Part shown: positions 11,198 through 22,080 of the stretch, in pieces
Layout of the letters: every line of letters begins with the position of its first letter
Numbering within the stretch: the first letter of the stretch is position 1
Origin: Isoetes taiwanensis
Taxonomy: Eukaryota; Streptophyta; Lycopodiopsida; Isoetales; Isoetaceae
Assembly: GCA_021234155.1 (NCBI GenBank)
Contig: JAJEKV010000015.1
Location: 962,852-1,026,851, forward strand
Length of the DNA: 64,000 nt
Direction of reading: 5' to 3'
Notes under the pieces: generated by a model
The model's input: the letters and a program-made list of their open reading frames with translations, nothing else
The model's database searches: none
What the model was told of the DNA's origin: nothing
Made by a program: the position numbers and the translations under genes

Positions 11198-14100
11198 ATT
11201 GAAGCCCGCCCAATTTGCTTGTTGACTATCAATGTTTCTAACATTTGTTTTCCGTGCGGCTTATTGGTACATGTCGACCTTGTCGCGACAAAGGTGCGGC
11301 AGTGGGGGAGAATCTTGGTCGCGAGAATCGGTTGGAAAGTAGGGCGTGCACCTATCTAATACAGAAGTTGATCTTTGGAAGGTTGCCTTTGTTCTCGACT
11401 TCTTTTAGGTGGTGCTTTTAGCCCGGCGGCGGTGTCGCGAGGGCTATAAAACATTGTCTTTTGAGGACAGGGCGAAAGCTGGAAATTAAGCTTGTCAGAT
11501 ATTGAGCAACTTCGATGTCATGTTAGGCGAGAAAAAATCAAGAGCTCGGGCACTGAGAAGATAAAAGAGGGAAAGAAGAAGGCCTCTACTTCCAAAACCG
11601 CTCCTCGACCTCGACTTCACCCCCACAGAGACACCTTGTCCGTTCTCGTCTACAACTATAAGCGAAGTGCAATCGGTTCTGAGACGAGGGACAAGAGCGA
11701 TTCAAGTACAGACTCAAAAGGGCGGCGACCCTAGGCTCTCGGATTTGGAACTATTTAGGCGAAGAAAAACAATATCAACGCCTTGGCGAGGGGCGGGGCC
11801 GGTGAATACTCGGGGACATGATTGAAGGCGACCTCAAAGTTCGAGGAAAGAGGTTGCTAGGGAGCTGACTCTGTCGTTGTCATGGAAACAGGGAAGGGGA
11901 CAATCGGGGATGGAAGGATGTGGTCCCCAACCACGATGGCGATCAAGATGTAGAGGAAGAGGTGGCGAACCACGAGAGACAATCAAAGGTGCACATGATG
12001 AGAATGAGGCGGGGCCGAAGATTTTATGCAAAGAATGGAATTGATCAAAGAGGCGGCACAACAACCTCGGCCCGGCATGGGAACCCGGTAGGGATCATTA
12101 GGAAGATGTGCCTCAGGGCGAATGGCGACTTATGAGTTGAAAATCGTGAAATATGTTAATAACAATTGTTCATACTTCTTTTTTGAAATGATAGCGTTGC
12201 ACTCATTTCCTTGTCTTAAATTTCTCTAGTTTACTTTGCTAACCAAATTGGTAGCCCGAATTTGGCTAACCCTACAAACTATAGCCTTTTATTAAATTTA
12301 TTTGACTTACACTATCCTCCATGATATAAATTGGTGCCCAATTCTTGGCAAATAAGCGCCATCAAACATGAAGTGAAGTGGAGCTGCGAAGCGATTGGAG
12401 ATCAAAGAAGCGGACCCTCGGGAATTACTTTCAGTGCGTTACATTATATAATATTGACTATGCTTATTACATCCTTACAACATTATTATATCCTTGTCGG
12501 CATTAACATATCAGAGTGTACAAAGAGTCACTTTCGTCGTCAACGCCTTTGCCAAAGGCGATGCCATTCGGCTCAAAGATCTGGCGTCGGGGAAGCCAAT
12601 GGTGGACCTCAACACGGTGAGCTTCTGCAATTACTCATGAGTCCATCTGCTTTGGATTGGAGCCATGGATCAAGACTAACACCGGTCATATAGCGGCAAA
12701 TATCGTTGTAACTCAAGTAGCACTTGAAGGATCGGATGTTCTCCGGACGATCCGTGGCAAAGGAAAACCATGAGATGAATGCGATGGAGCTGCTTTTATA
12801 AGCGTGAAATTATTGATGTCAATTATTGGCGTACATACTAAGCATAGCAGTGCAACCGTATAAGGTACACCTATCTGACCCACCTTGAGAATTGGTGCCC
12901 AATTTCGGCGCATCATCGATATGAGCATTCAAGGGGCAAAGTGGGCGGGGCCCAATTTCACGGGACATGTTGGACAAGTTGCACATATAGAAGACAAGTT
13001 GTACTAATACTTTATCTCATAGATGATTACGGTCGATTACAACAAGATGACAAAGCGTTCATTTAGGGGACTCTTACGAGTCATTTTCACGAGCACCCGG
13101 CGATCTTCTCTATCATGTACATTTGATGCTCTCTATTCCATATCGGATGGATGATAACGTCGAAGGGATCGGGATAATGGCGAGGATTTAGAAGCGGCTG
13201 TGGTCATCCGGTCTTCCATGGGTATCTCTGCATTCGCGGCCTTTGCTTGAAGTTTTCGTGATTCATCTTGCGGTTGATGGAATCCGCGTTCGAGGACGGC
13301 CCGAGACCACATGGCTAGGCGAAGGCCAAATTTGATGGTCAAAATTGGTTTGAGATATATTTATACCCACAATCATTATTGAAGGTATTATGCGCCAAAG
13401 ATTATTGGATGTACACCGTATATACAACCAATAATCTTTCTACGGTAGTCATCAATAATTCCTTGGCTATAAATATAGGCTGCATTCGACGCCCGACACA
13501 TTCGCTGCCATGTCTGCATCATCTTCACGGGCCCCATGTTGACACCCTTACTTGCCTTATGACCTATGGCGATCTTTATGCTGCGTTGAAAGGGATCTCT
13601 CTCGATCCACAGGCGTATGGTATAGCTCTTGGTCGAAAAAAAGACTCCCCGTGAGTATCATGTTACTATCCATATTGTGTGGGTTCGGGTTAGGAGGCTT
13701 TTGAGATTAATAGAATCACCAATAATTACAATCTATGACTCATGTATTTCATAACTTTATATGATATGATGATGTAAGCGTGTTGTGCATGATTACATTG
13801 TTATGTTTGAGTTGTTATCTTCGGTTACGATCTCGTTTTCGTTTTCCTTTTGCACGCAAGAAGGAAAAGTGGGCGGCCCCAATTTTCACGAAAGTGGAAG
13901 CCTTCATGAAACTACCTTGAGGCCATCGAAGGGCAAAGTCGGCGTAGCCCGGTTTTACGGAGGAGACTATTCCCGAAAAGAAAATGGGCGGGCGCCCAAT
14001 TTCTCTGGAAGGAAAGTGGTGGTGGCCCAATTTCCTCGAGGAGGCCTCCATGAAATAAGATATTACTTGTTGAAAATTGCGTCATTGGGATGTTCTCAAT

Positions 14101-15240
14101 GTAGACAAAAACATTCTATTCACATAGGAATGGAGTACATGGATGGATTACGTAGATAATAATATCAACTAAACAACATGCGTCAAAGCATAGGTTGAGC
14201 AGAATGACAATAGATAATAATAGATAATATTAAACATGGGCGTTTCAGTCAATATCGGTTCCACCGCAATTAGATCCCCGGTTGGAACTTCGATATGTCT
14301 TGTCGGCGTCTGAGATCCGGCCAGTCATCCAATTACGCCATCGGATAGGGAGTCTTGAGGATGAGTTTGATTACCAAAGCCACCGCCCCTCTTTTCCTTC
14401 TTGTAAAAGCTTCTTAAACAACGGCCAGGAAAGTGTTGTGCGGCCAAACATCCTCCATTTTCAGCAACCTCTTGAGCTTACGCCTGTAAATATGGCGTTT
14501 CAAGGAAATCAAAGCGACCTTCCAGCTCTACCTTTAAGGTCATCCGGCTCATCGCCATCCTTCATCAACTCTCCCACGACGAATGAGCTTCTGAGTTGGC
14601 TTCTCATTTCTTACGTTGCCATTTTGGTTTATCTGGTTACGCACCTCAACTTTGAAGGCGATTAGCATGAGCTAATATTGGCTCGGCGATATGTAGCCTT
14701 GCATTTAAGCTCATTGTGAATCCATAGGCTGCGCTGGTTTGGACCATTACGGCGGCACGAATATGAATCTACACTATCGCGATTTGCGAATCTTGCCGAA
14801 CTTTGTGGCGAGACCCGCGTCTGAAGGCGCTTGGGCGAGACACAAACTTCGGTTGGCACTTTTTTGTGCTTTATAGATACAAGGCACGCCATCCCACCTA
14901 CACGCACACATTTGAAAATTTGCATCATTCTACTAAATAAAACCCTTATTTTCTAAAAAATCGGGTACATTTGGGAGTCATATGGACTCGGCCAAAGTCC
15001 ACAATTAATGAAATTATGCTTGAGTAAACGAGGTTGATGTCCAATGGTAGGCTCAGACCGTAGGATGTCAATTTCGGGCGATCTTGGCTTTTGTCCTTGA
15101 CCTCTTCAAATGTTGTTTAAGACTCTTGTCGATTTGTCATCTTATGCGGCACTCCCATTTGGGGCCATCCATATCACTAAAGCTTTGAGGCGGTCGAAGC
15201 GATGCTCAAATCTTTCCTTCCACCGAAGAGCTAGGAGTCA
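11198..15240. other. degenerate region downstream of the methyltransferase-like remnant
   Basis: There is no gene I can defend. A frame at about 12523-12610 reads VVNAFAKGD and then GKPMVDL, before a donor-like GTGAGC. It resembles motif I of the 44.8-kb methyltransferase (VVDAFSRSG ... GRNCVAID) and could be the last exon of the decayed copy, but the expected preceding residues are missing. At 13860-14050 there are imperfect repeats of a GTGGGCGG-CCCAATTT-CACGA type unit. A charged frame (11492-11734) and a frame at 13379-13654 have no recognisable motif. Confidence 0.35.
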
Positions 15241-15249
15241 AAGGCAGAC

Positions 15250-15925
15250 ACCTTAAAAGCTATACTCTTGGCAGAAGCAGGTTTGATTCCTCTAGAAGCT
15301 GAGGCTCTATATCAGACAATTAATTTCATCAATAGAGTCAACCTAATGTCAGAAGATAGACTGCCTAAAATAGCATCGCTAGCATCCACCACATCGGGAT
15401 GGTTGCATGATGTCATGAAGTGGTAGGCGGATGGGGAATAACGGCGGAGACTCTTGGCCTACTCTTGACTTGGCTAGAGATGCTGGTCCAAACCAAGGCG
15501 GTAGAGATCTTATGGGAGAAGAAGGGATCACGGATGCTCACCTATCTAGAGGATATTAATCCCTTATTAACTTACACGACCAATGCTACACGAGAGCGAG
15601 AATCTCAAAATGTACCGGGGCATATTATTGCCGGATCTGAGAACAGCTCACACCATCTAGCAATTGAAGCGAGGGAAGATGGAGGCAAATTCCAAGAGAG
15701 GCGAATCATTGCATTATGTGACCATCAAAAGGTGGAAAATGAATTCCATGTGTTTCTAGAATGCCATGCTTACGATGATATTAGAGATAGACTTGGTATT
15801 TGTCACCAAAGTTTTCAAAGTTTTCATTCTCTGTTGATGATGGAACCAGCAAGTGCTTTAAGCCACTTCCTCCATCAGGTTGAGCTACACAGGACACTCA
15901 CTATGAACTTGGGCCATGATTGATT
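15250..15925 (+). pseudogene. LINE C-terminal ORF2 fragment
   Basis: Reads LLAEAGLIPLEAEALYQTIN, then INRVNLMSEDRLPK, a tryptophan-rich break with a TAG at about 15422, LLTYTTN, HHLAIEAR and a Cys/His tail LCDHQKVENEFHVFLECHAYDDIR. This order is the usual end of plant LINE reverse transcriptases: helical linker, GSH-like segment, then a CCHC-like tail. The polymerase core is absent. The frame ends at 15923 and is followed after about 65 bases by an (ATT)n tail, as expected for the 3' end of a LINE with a microsatellite tail. Confidence 0.6.
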
Positions 15926-15990
15926 TGATTGGTGATGTACAGCATTCGGCTCCATGACCTTCAAGGTCTTTTTCTTGGAGGCGTGATCAT

Positions 15991-16010
15991 AATATTATTA
16001 TTATTATTAA
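15991..16010 (+). repeat. (ATT)n microsatellite, likely LINE 3' tail
   Basis: About six ATT units directly downstream of the LINE C-terminal frame, suggesting this is the end of the inserted copy. Confidence 0.6.
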
Positions 16011-16012
16011 AT

Positions 16013-17074
16013 TCGGTCGTTCCATCCTATTCTTGGATCTCACCACCATTCTTTTCCAGGTAGGTTTCGTTTCTATCTCATGCATCCGGCATAGTTTTGT
16101 ACTACTTGATTACACTTCAATCGGTCATGGATGCACTTATTTGTTTCTGCAGGGGTTCATACCCATACCATATTTATTTCATTGATGAGGTTCTTTATGC
16201 ATGATGGAATTCGGTTGTATTTTCCTTATTCATCGCTCCAAGCAATATGGAGGGGCTCTTCTTCATCAGCCACACCATGCGATTGGCAATCTTCTATGTT
16301 TGGATGTGCGGTTTTTCAGCGCTAGTGGGAGTTTTTTAATACTTTCTCCTTGCATATTTTGGTTTTATGTTTGGGTGTTAAGTAATGGTTTTTCTTCTGC
16401 GTGAAGCTTAGGTAAGCCAAGGTAGGCTGGGGTTTGGGCCGGTCATATTTAGAGTCCGGGATATGGTATTTACGGCCTTTTTGTGGTATTTCCAGCTACC
16501 CATTATCGACCATTGTACATGCTTCCTCTCTTCATCAAACCGAGTTAAAAGGCTGACAAGCGTGATTAGAAGGGCTTTTGAAGCGGTTCAAGCATGCCGT
16601 GGTTTGCAAAACGATTCAACCAAAGATCTTAGCTCATCCGTGCAGGTTTTAACGCTTGGTTTTACGCCAAAAATACCACTTTATGGCGAGAATACCATCC
16701 GGGTGCTAACGGTGGTCGAAAATACCACAAAAAAAAGTTCGAAAATACCACATCTCAGACTCTGCTTGACCCTCCGGAATCAAGCCTGGGGGGGGCTTTC
16801 ACCTAGCGAAAATTTCTACTTCCATATGTGTTGTTGGCAACAAGATTGACTAATATGGAGCAAAACAAGAAACAAACGATCATAGGCAAAGGGGAGGTGA
16901 ATATTATTGGGGAAGGTGCTAAGGTGGCGTTAAGACGAGGGGGCATGTTATTTTAAAGGAGGGTAAATGGGGGCGCAAGAGGTGGCAATGCATGAGGAAA
17001 GGCAAGTGGCAAGACGTGGCAACACAAGGGATAGAGTATTTACGAAAAGAGCGGTTGATCAAAAATTCAAAAGA
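16013..17074. other. stretch without a recognisable gene
   Basis: Several 60-130 codon frames occur but none shows a motif, splice context or composition that supports coding. A short reiteration of AATACCAC-containing phrases occurs at about 16490-16750. Confidence 0.4.
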
Positions 17075-18303
17075 GATGGCAACCCGAATCTGTGTGGCGA
17101 AGCTGCGCCCGCACAGGGCTAGGGAAATCCTGAGGCCCAGGACCTACAGCGCCGGTATCCATCCCCAGACCGAGATCAACTACGGACCGGAAGCAGCAGG
17201 TCACGAGGAGCTCACCCCCAGCCCAACCCCCGTCGCAGAGCACCACCCTCCCGGTGAACCCCATTTTCCCGTTTCCGAATCCGGCGAGCATGCCAAGACC
17301 ATTGGAGATGTGCGTTCATACGCCCAACCTGCAATTTTAATGTCTCAAAATGTGGTTTTTAATGTCTCAAAATGTGGTTCCTAATGTCTCAACATGTGTT
17401 TTTTTTTCAATCATGGGTAATGTGGTGGTTTATGTGGTTTTCTCGTGCGCAGGCTCTCGAGGAGGCTGCTGAAAAAGGCCATGACAAAAAACTAGAGCTC
17501 AAGGATGCGAGGCTATCCCGAGTCGCGAGGCCCGTGCCACCGGTGCCTCCCTCCGGTGTTCTTGGTGGCCCTGCTAGTTATGCCTCCAATCTCATGCGTG
17601 GCCCTCAAGAAGCCACTCTTGGGGATGCCCTTAAGGTAACTATTTTGCTAGGGTTTTAGTTTTGGCATTCTCACTTCTTTTTTTTACCTTTGAAGGTTAA
17701 AAAGGTTTTTCTAGGGTTTTAATTCTGGCTTTCTCACAACTTTCTTTTCACCTTTGAAGGTGAAAAAGGTTTTAATATGGTTTCCTTTGCATTTTGGCAT
17801 GCCTTGAGTTAGGGTTGTAATAGGTTTTTGTGTTTGAGTTTTAGCTAGTTTCGAAATGTCTTGAGTGCTTGTTTATAGTGCCATATTCTTTGTTAGCAAG
17901 GTGCCATTTGAGTTTATTCATTTATGAGGTTTTGTTTAGCCATTTGATCTTCTAGTGATTATGGTTCTCCTTTTTTTTACCATTGTTTTGAGTTGGGGTT
18001 TTGGTGCCTTTGTTTAAGCACGTGTTTAAATGCATTGAGGTTTCTTATTTGAGCACGTGTGCTTGTAGGATGCAAAGCATTGGCTTCCCAAGGACAAGGT
18101 TGTGACGAGGCGAGATGCGGTCGTGTTATGCAAAGCGAGAGGCTCGCAATGACCCTCTAGGAGAAATAGATCCACATGGGGTTGCCGCGGCCGTGAAAGA
18201 AGCTGCTGATTACAATGTTGAACATGGATTTGTGCATGATGAGGGTGCTGCTAGAGGTCGTGCAGGTTTAGGTAGAGGACGAGGTGCTGGTGGTGCATCT
18301 TAA
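17075..18303 (+). CDS. three-exon candidate gene, unknown protein with Arg-Gly-rich tail
   Basis: I do not recognise the protein. Three exons fit splice signals and phase: exon A from ATG 17075 to 17309 (donor GTGCGT); exon B 17453-17635, 61 codons, between CTCGTGCGCAG and GTAACT; exon C from 18069 after GCTTGTAG. All junctions are phase 0. Exon A is proline- and histidine-rich; exon B begins ALEEAAEKGHDKK and contains PVPPVPPSGVLGG. In exon C the joined frame stops early (TGA about 18150). An overlapping +1 frame continues as DPLGEIDPHGVAAAVKEAADY to an RG-rich end (GRAGLGRGRGAGG) and TAA at 18301-18303, so one base shift separates the two. It may be a small gene with a recent frameshift or an assembly error. 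An upstream in-frame ATG at 16992 is possible. Function unknown. Confidence 0.45.
17338..17400. repeat. short tandem repeat in intron, about 21 bp x 3
   Basis: TAATGTCTCAAAATGTGGTT is repeated about three times inside the first intron of the candidate gene. Confidence 0.7.
17646..17780. repeat. tandem duplication in intron, about 65 bp x 2
   Basis: The block from CTAGGGTTTTA through TTCTCAC to ACCTTTGAAGGT and AAAAAGGTTTT occurs twice in succession in the second intron of the candidate gene. Confidence 0.7.
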
Positions 18304-19071
18304 TAGGCTTTTTGTTCCCAAGGGTTTCGGTTTTAGTTTTTTTTCACAATGTTGCATGTATGCGTTGGAAACAACATTGTGTTTTTATGTGTCCAGCTTT
18401 TTGGAAAGTCAAGAGGTTACGGAATTATCTTTTACCATCACACTCCTTTCGTCATTCTTCTTATTTACATTTAGTTAGTTCAAAATTTGACGCTTGTAGT
18501 TAAGTTGATAGATACGAGAATTGAACAGATGGTAGACGGTACATGCCTTCGTTGCATAAGCCATCTTTTAGCATAAACCATCTTTAAAAGCAACATTTGA
18601 GGGAACATGTTTCGGCTACATTATTAGGGAACATATCTCAAGTAGCTATTTTATACATTGGGAAACCAAACTAGATTTACATAGATGATCCAGGATTTCT
18701 AAAACGACATTGCGTTGACATTGCATCGACAAGAAAATTATCTGTATTGATTTGCTAGATTCTTTCTTGATTATTTGACTAGAAACACCTAATCGAAAAA
18801 TCTTAAAATGATGGTGGTTAGGCGAATGGTGGAAGTTTTTAAGTCGTGGACATGTAGGGTTTTGCCCTAATGGCTATGCCAATTCTGAGCTGTCAATTTG
18901 TGTTGCTTGGTTTCTTGATGCTTGGGTAAATAATTGTTGGACATTGTAAACTTGGAATTAGGTATGGCGGTTACCTCATGCTATATTGCGCACCGCCATG
19001 TGATGTATGAGGAGAAAAAGCTTTGCAATACAAGCTACAATTTCATTGCGCATTTGTTTCGTATGTTATTA
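18304..19071. other. possible 5' LTR of the copia element, not delimited
   Basis: AT-rich, without a coding frame. Because a copia primer-binding site starts at 19072, the sequence directly upstream should be the end of a 5' LTR. I cannot find its start or a matching 3' LTR, since the element is truncated at about 21.09 kb. Confidence 0.3.
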
Positions 19072-19083
19072 TGGTATCAGAGC
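19072..19083 (+). other. copia primer-binding site (initiator tRNA-Met type)
   Basis: TGGTATCAGAGC is the standard plant copia primer-binding site, complementary to the 3' end of initiator methionine tRNA. It marks the junction of the 5' LTR and the internal region of the plus-strand element that follows. Confidence 0.8.
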
Positions 19084-21094
19084 ACGTCGATCACCCAAGT
19101 GTTCTGTGAATCGAAGATACTGCCGTGTGCATAACGAAATGGGCAAGATTGAAAAGATATCCCACAATAATGCATTCTACTCGTTCATAAAGGTCAGGGA
19201 AAAATTGGCTGAGAAGGGATTACGACACATAATCTCTAGAGACGAGCCAAGACCAGTCCCGTCTCACACCCTCAGAAAGCCCAAGTTCCAACAGCTGCTC
19301 AAATCGTGAAAGGAGGAACTTCATTGTAGATAGAGAGCAAGGGTGAACCAGTAATAACATATGTAGATCTCAAAGGAAGTGAGGCTGACAACCACGCAAT
19401 GTTGAAATGGATGCAGCGAGATTTGGAAGCTCGAAACAAAGATCATGAAGTATCTTGATGATACTCAGATTGCTCAAGCTGAAGCTGCGGAAAGTGCTAA
19501 AGATGCTCGGGAGCAGTTAAACGTGACACATGGGATAAAGCATTTCTCACAACATGCCAATTTATAATCTGTCATTTTTACCACAAAAATGAAAAACTGT
19601 GATAATGCTAAAGAGTATATAGCTAAATTTAAGGCAACTGCTTTGAGGCATGGAAAAAGGGATTGACAATGACCTTGTGGTTAGAGCATTGTTGCTTGGT
19701 CTACCTGCTAGCTATAATAATGTAAAGTATCTTATTGGTTCTTAGTGGGCCTGTCAGCTTCTCATAGAAAAAATAATCAGTCTGGATCAAAGAAAAGAGG
19801 AAACAAGGAAGGCAAGGCATTCTTACGTAAGCAAGATGGCGATTGGAGAGAGTAGGAAGTGTTTTAATTGCAATAAATATGGGCACGGACAAGGACTACC
19901 GGCGGATAAAAAGAAAAAAAGGCCTAAGGTGAATGAGAAGGAGGATGCAAAAGAAGAAAAAATCCAAGCACATAAGGTAGCAAAGGCAAAGAGACTCGGT
20001 TGCATCACGGGTCTAGTATGAGCAATGAATCTATAATTTCTATGGCAAGGGCCTTTATGGCGGAGAATCTCAAAAGAGCGGTGGCATTTCTTTGAAAAAA
20101 ATCGGCGAGGCTTGTTCAATATCACGCAAAACATGATAAGTGTGCTATTCCAATTCATGTTTTTCTTATTTTCAAGTGAAGTTGAAGCCTGATGGAGTGC
20201 TGATGTACTAAATCCCATTGGCCTGATAGTAGAGGAGGGATAAGAAACCTGGTACTTGGATTCTGGTGCCAGTGACTATAGGAACAAGGAATTGTTTAAA
20301 AATCTCAAGTTCTTGGCAAAGGAACAAAAAGGTAAAATTGGCAAGGGAAAGCTAAACATTCAAGGCAATGGTGATGTGATATTGGAGCTACCAGTAGGGC
20401 ATGTGCAGCTGAGAAACATCCCTCTATGTACTAGACCTGGAGGTAAACCTCATATCTATTTCTAAGATGGATGATGCTAATCTATTTGCTACTTTTGGTG
20501 ATAGACAATGCATAGTTAAAGATAAGCATCATCATGTGCTATACGAGGTGAAAGAAGGGTGCTTATACAAACTAAGTTGGTATTCAAAACAATCTTACGC
20601 CTTAGCTATCATCTCTACCAAAGAGCATCAAATATGGCATGAAAGATTAGGATACGCTAACTTTTCGGTTTCTTAAGAAAATCTGGTGAAAATTTTGTGC
20701 ATGGCTTGCCAAAGATACACGCACCACCAGGAATTTGTGAAGGATGTGCCTTGGGAAAACTCCGGTGGAAATCTTACAAAAAGGTGAAAGGTACACGTGC
20801 AAATATCGTCTTGAACTGGTATACATAGACTTATGGGGTCCAGCTCGTGTCACTTCAATTGGCGGATCAAGGTACTTTCTTCTCCTTGTTGATGACTTCT
20901 CTAGGAAACACTGGGTATTTTGTATGGCTCTCAAATCAGACTCATTTGAATACTTTAAACAGTGGAACTTATTGGTTGAGAACTTTACAAATAAGACTAT
21001 AAAAACCTTAAGAACTGATCAAGGAGGTGTGAGGAATTTTTTGAGCTCCTGAGCAGGTTTGGCATTCGTCATGAAACATCAATGGCACATGGCC
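19084..21094 (+). mobile_element. truncated Ty1/copia element: gag, protease, 5' half of integrase
   Basis: Plus-strand internal region after the primer-binding site. In order it shows gag remains (AKFKATALRHGK, then RALLLGLPASYNNVK, about 19630-19730); a zinc knuckle CFNCNKYGHGQGLP whose last cysteine is lost (about 19860); the protease motif WYLDSGAS (about 20250-20275); the pre-integrase segment IWHERLGYANF (about 20633); CEGCALGK; and the integrase D residues in YIDLWGP (20820) and LRTDQGG (21012). Frames shift several times. The integrase breaks off at HGQ (about 21092), where a (AAGAT)n tract and a retroposon end begin, so the third catalytic residue, reverse transcriptase, RNase H and the 3' LTR are missing. 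Dead element. Confidence 0.8.
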
Positions 21095-21240
21095 AAGATA
21101 AGATAAGATAAGATAAGATAAGATAAGATGAATTTTTACGTCCACGGGAACCCAACGGGTTATGGCACGACACATACAAGGGCAACAACCCATCTAAAAC
21201 CTGGGGACTAGGCCCCATCACCAAACACAATAACCAAATA
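21095..21240 (-). mobile_element. retroposon 3' end with (TTATC)n tail inserted in the copia integrase
   Basis: Read on the minus strand, the sequence ends ...GGGTTCCCGTGGACGTAAAAATTCATC and then runs into about seven TTATC units (21095-21130). The segment CGTGGACG-TAAAA next to a microsatellite recurs at 43329-43440 with a different tail. That is the behaviour of LINE or SINE 3' ends. Its 5' limit is uncertain; I mark only the part with clear structure. Confidence 0.5.
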
Positions 21241-21337
21241 TGAAAAGACTACCAAGAAGAAGATAATGCTAATGCTAGTGGTAATTACATTAGCTTCTAA
21301 AATTATCTAGACATAGCCAATCCAAGGATTGGAAGGC

Positions 21338-21451
21338 ATTCCTATTCATAACAATAAGTTTGTATATACACTCTTATTGGTACACACAAACCCAAGGATG
21401 CTTTCCTATTCATAACAACAAGTTTGTATATACGCTCTTATTGTTATACAC
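21338..21451. repeat. tandem duplication, about 51 bp x 2
   Basis: CCTATTCATAACAA(T/C)AAGTT followed by TGTATATAC(A/G)CTCTTATTG is present at about 21341-21388 and 21404-21451. Confidence 0.7.
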
Positions 21452-21457
21452 TGCTTA

Positions 21458-22080
21458 TAAATCCAAAAAGCTCGACATCGAATAACTTGAATTTCAAATC
21501 ATATTTCCTCTAACTAATGATGCAATAAATGCAAATCCAAAAAGTTCGGCATCGATAACTTAAGATCCAAACCAACGATATTATGAATGCACAAACACTA
21601 ACCCCGTCACAATGGGAGAAACTCATTAAAGTTATGAAATTTTCCAAGCTTGTTTTCTCTTCCACGCCATATTTTAAGAAACATCTGCACTTTTATTAGG
21701 TATTACGTACATGTGTGCCATATATAATTATTGTGTCCCAAGACTTCCACTCCATATTTATGTAATAGGTAAAGGCCAAGAGCAGGCCATTTCGCTTGGT
21801 AAGGGCTTGGTGAGTCCGTTCGGCACTCCTCCTTGATCGTTGAACTCCTAGAAATTCCTCGGCCCTGATGTTAAAAATTAGGTGATCATCAAGAGGACTA
21901 TTGCGAGATATAAAATACGCCGTAATCATAAGAAATATCGCCATTTATTCCTTTATGAAAAGGTGAAGCAAAGCCACCAGCCTAAGAATAACTCGAATAA
22001 CTGAGACTGCTAGGTTTTCTCGGCATCGATTAACTTCAATTTCAAACCATATTTCCTCTAACTAGTGATGCTATAAATCC
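21458..22080. repeat. dispersed repeat, copy A
   Basis: Shares long stretches with the blocks at 45683-45965, 47255-47660 and 47664-47990. Landmarks are AATCCAAAAAG, CATATTTCCTCTAACTA, TGATGC(A/T)ATAAATG, CACAATGGG, AACTCATTAAA, TTCAAGCTTGTTT, AAGAAACATCTGCACTTTTA, GACTTCCACTCCATAT, ATAAAATACGCCGTAATCAT and AGGTGAAGCAA. No coding potential is evident. Type of element not determined. Confidence 0.75.

Larger units (their letters stand above)
5983..14033. repeat. dispersed CCCAATTT / AAATTGGGCG motif family
   Basis: The octamer CCCAATTT (or its complement) starts at about 5983, 6090, 6124, 6308, 6954, 8121, 9888, 9929, 9963, 10029 (reverse), 10043, 11209, 12898, 12951, 13879, 13995 and 14026. 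Many copies are preceded by GGCG or GCGGGCG, and at 10029-10050 two face each other as AAATTGGGCGGGCGCCCAATTT minus spacer, a near palindrome. By chance an octamer should occur less than once on both strands in 8 kb. Five copies lie within the intron-like gap 9828-10118; others lie in spacers. The distribution parallels that of CTATGCGCGCATAG in the 39-45 kb copy. Confidence 0.75.

Noticed and set aside
21095-21130. telomere-like or satellite repeat
   Set aside because: The unit AAGAT is short, occurs once, and adjoins a recognisable retroposon 3' end.
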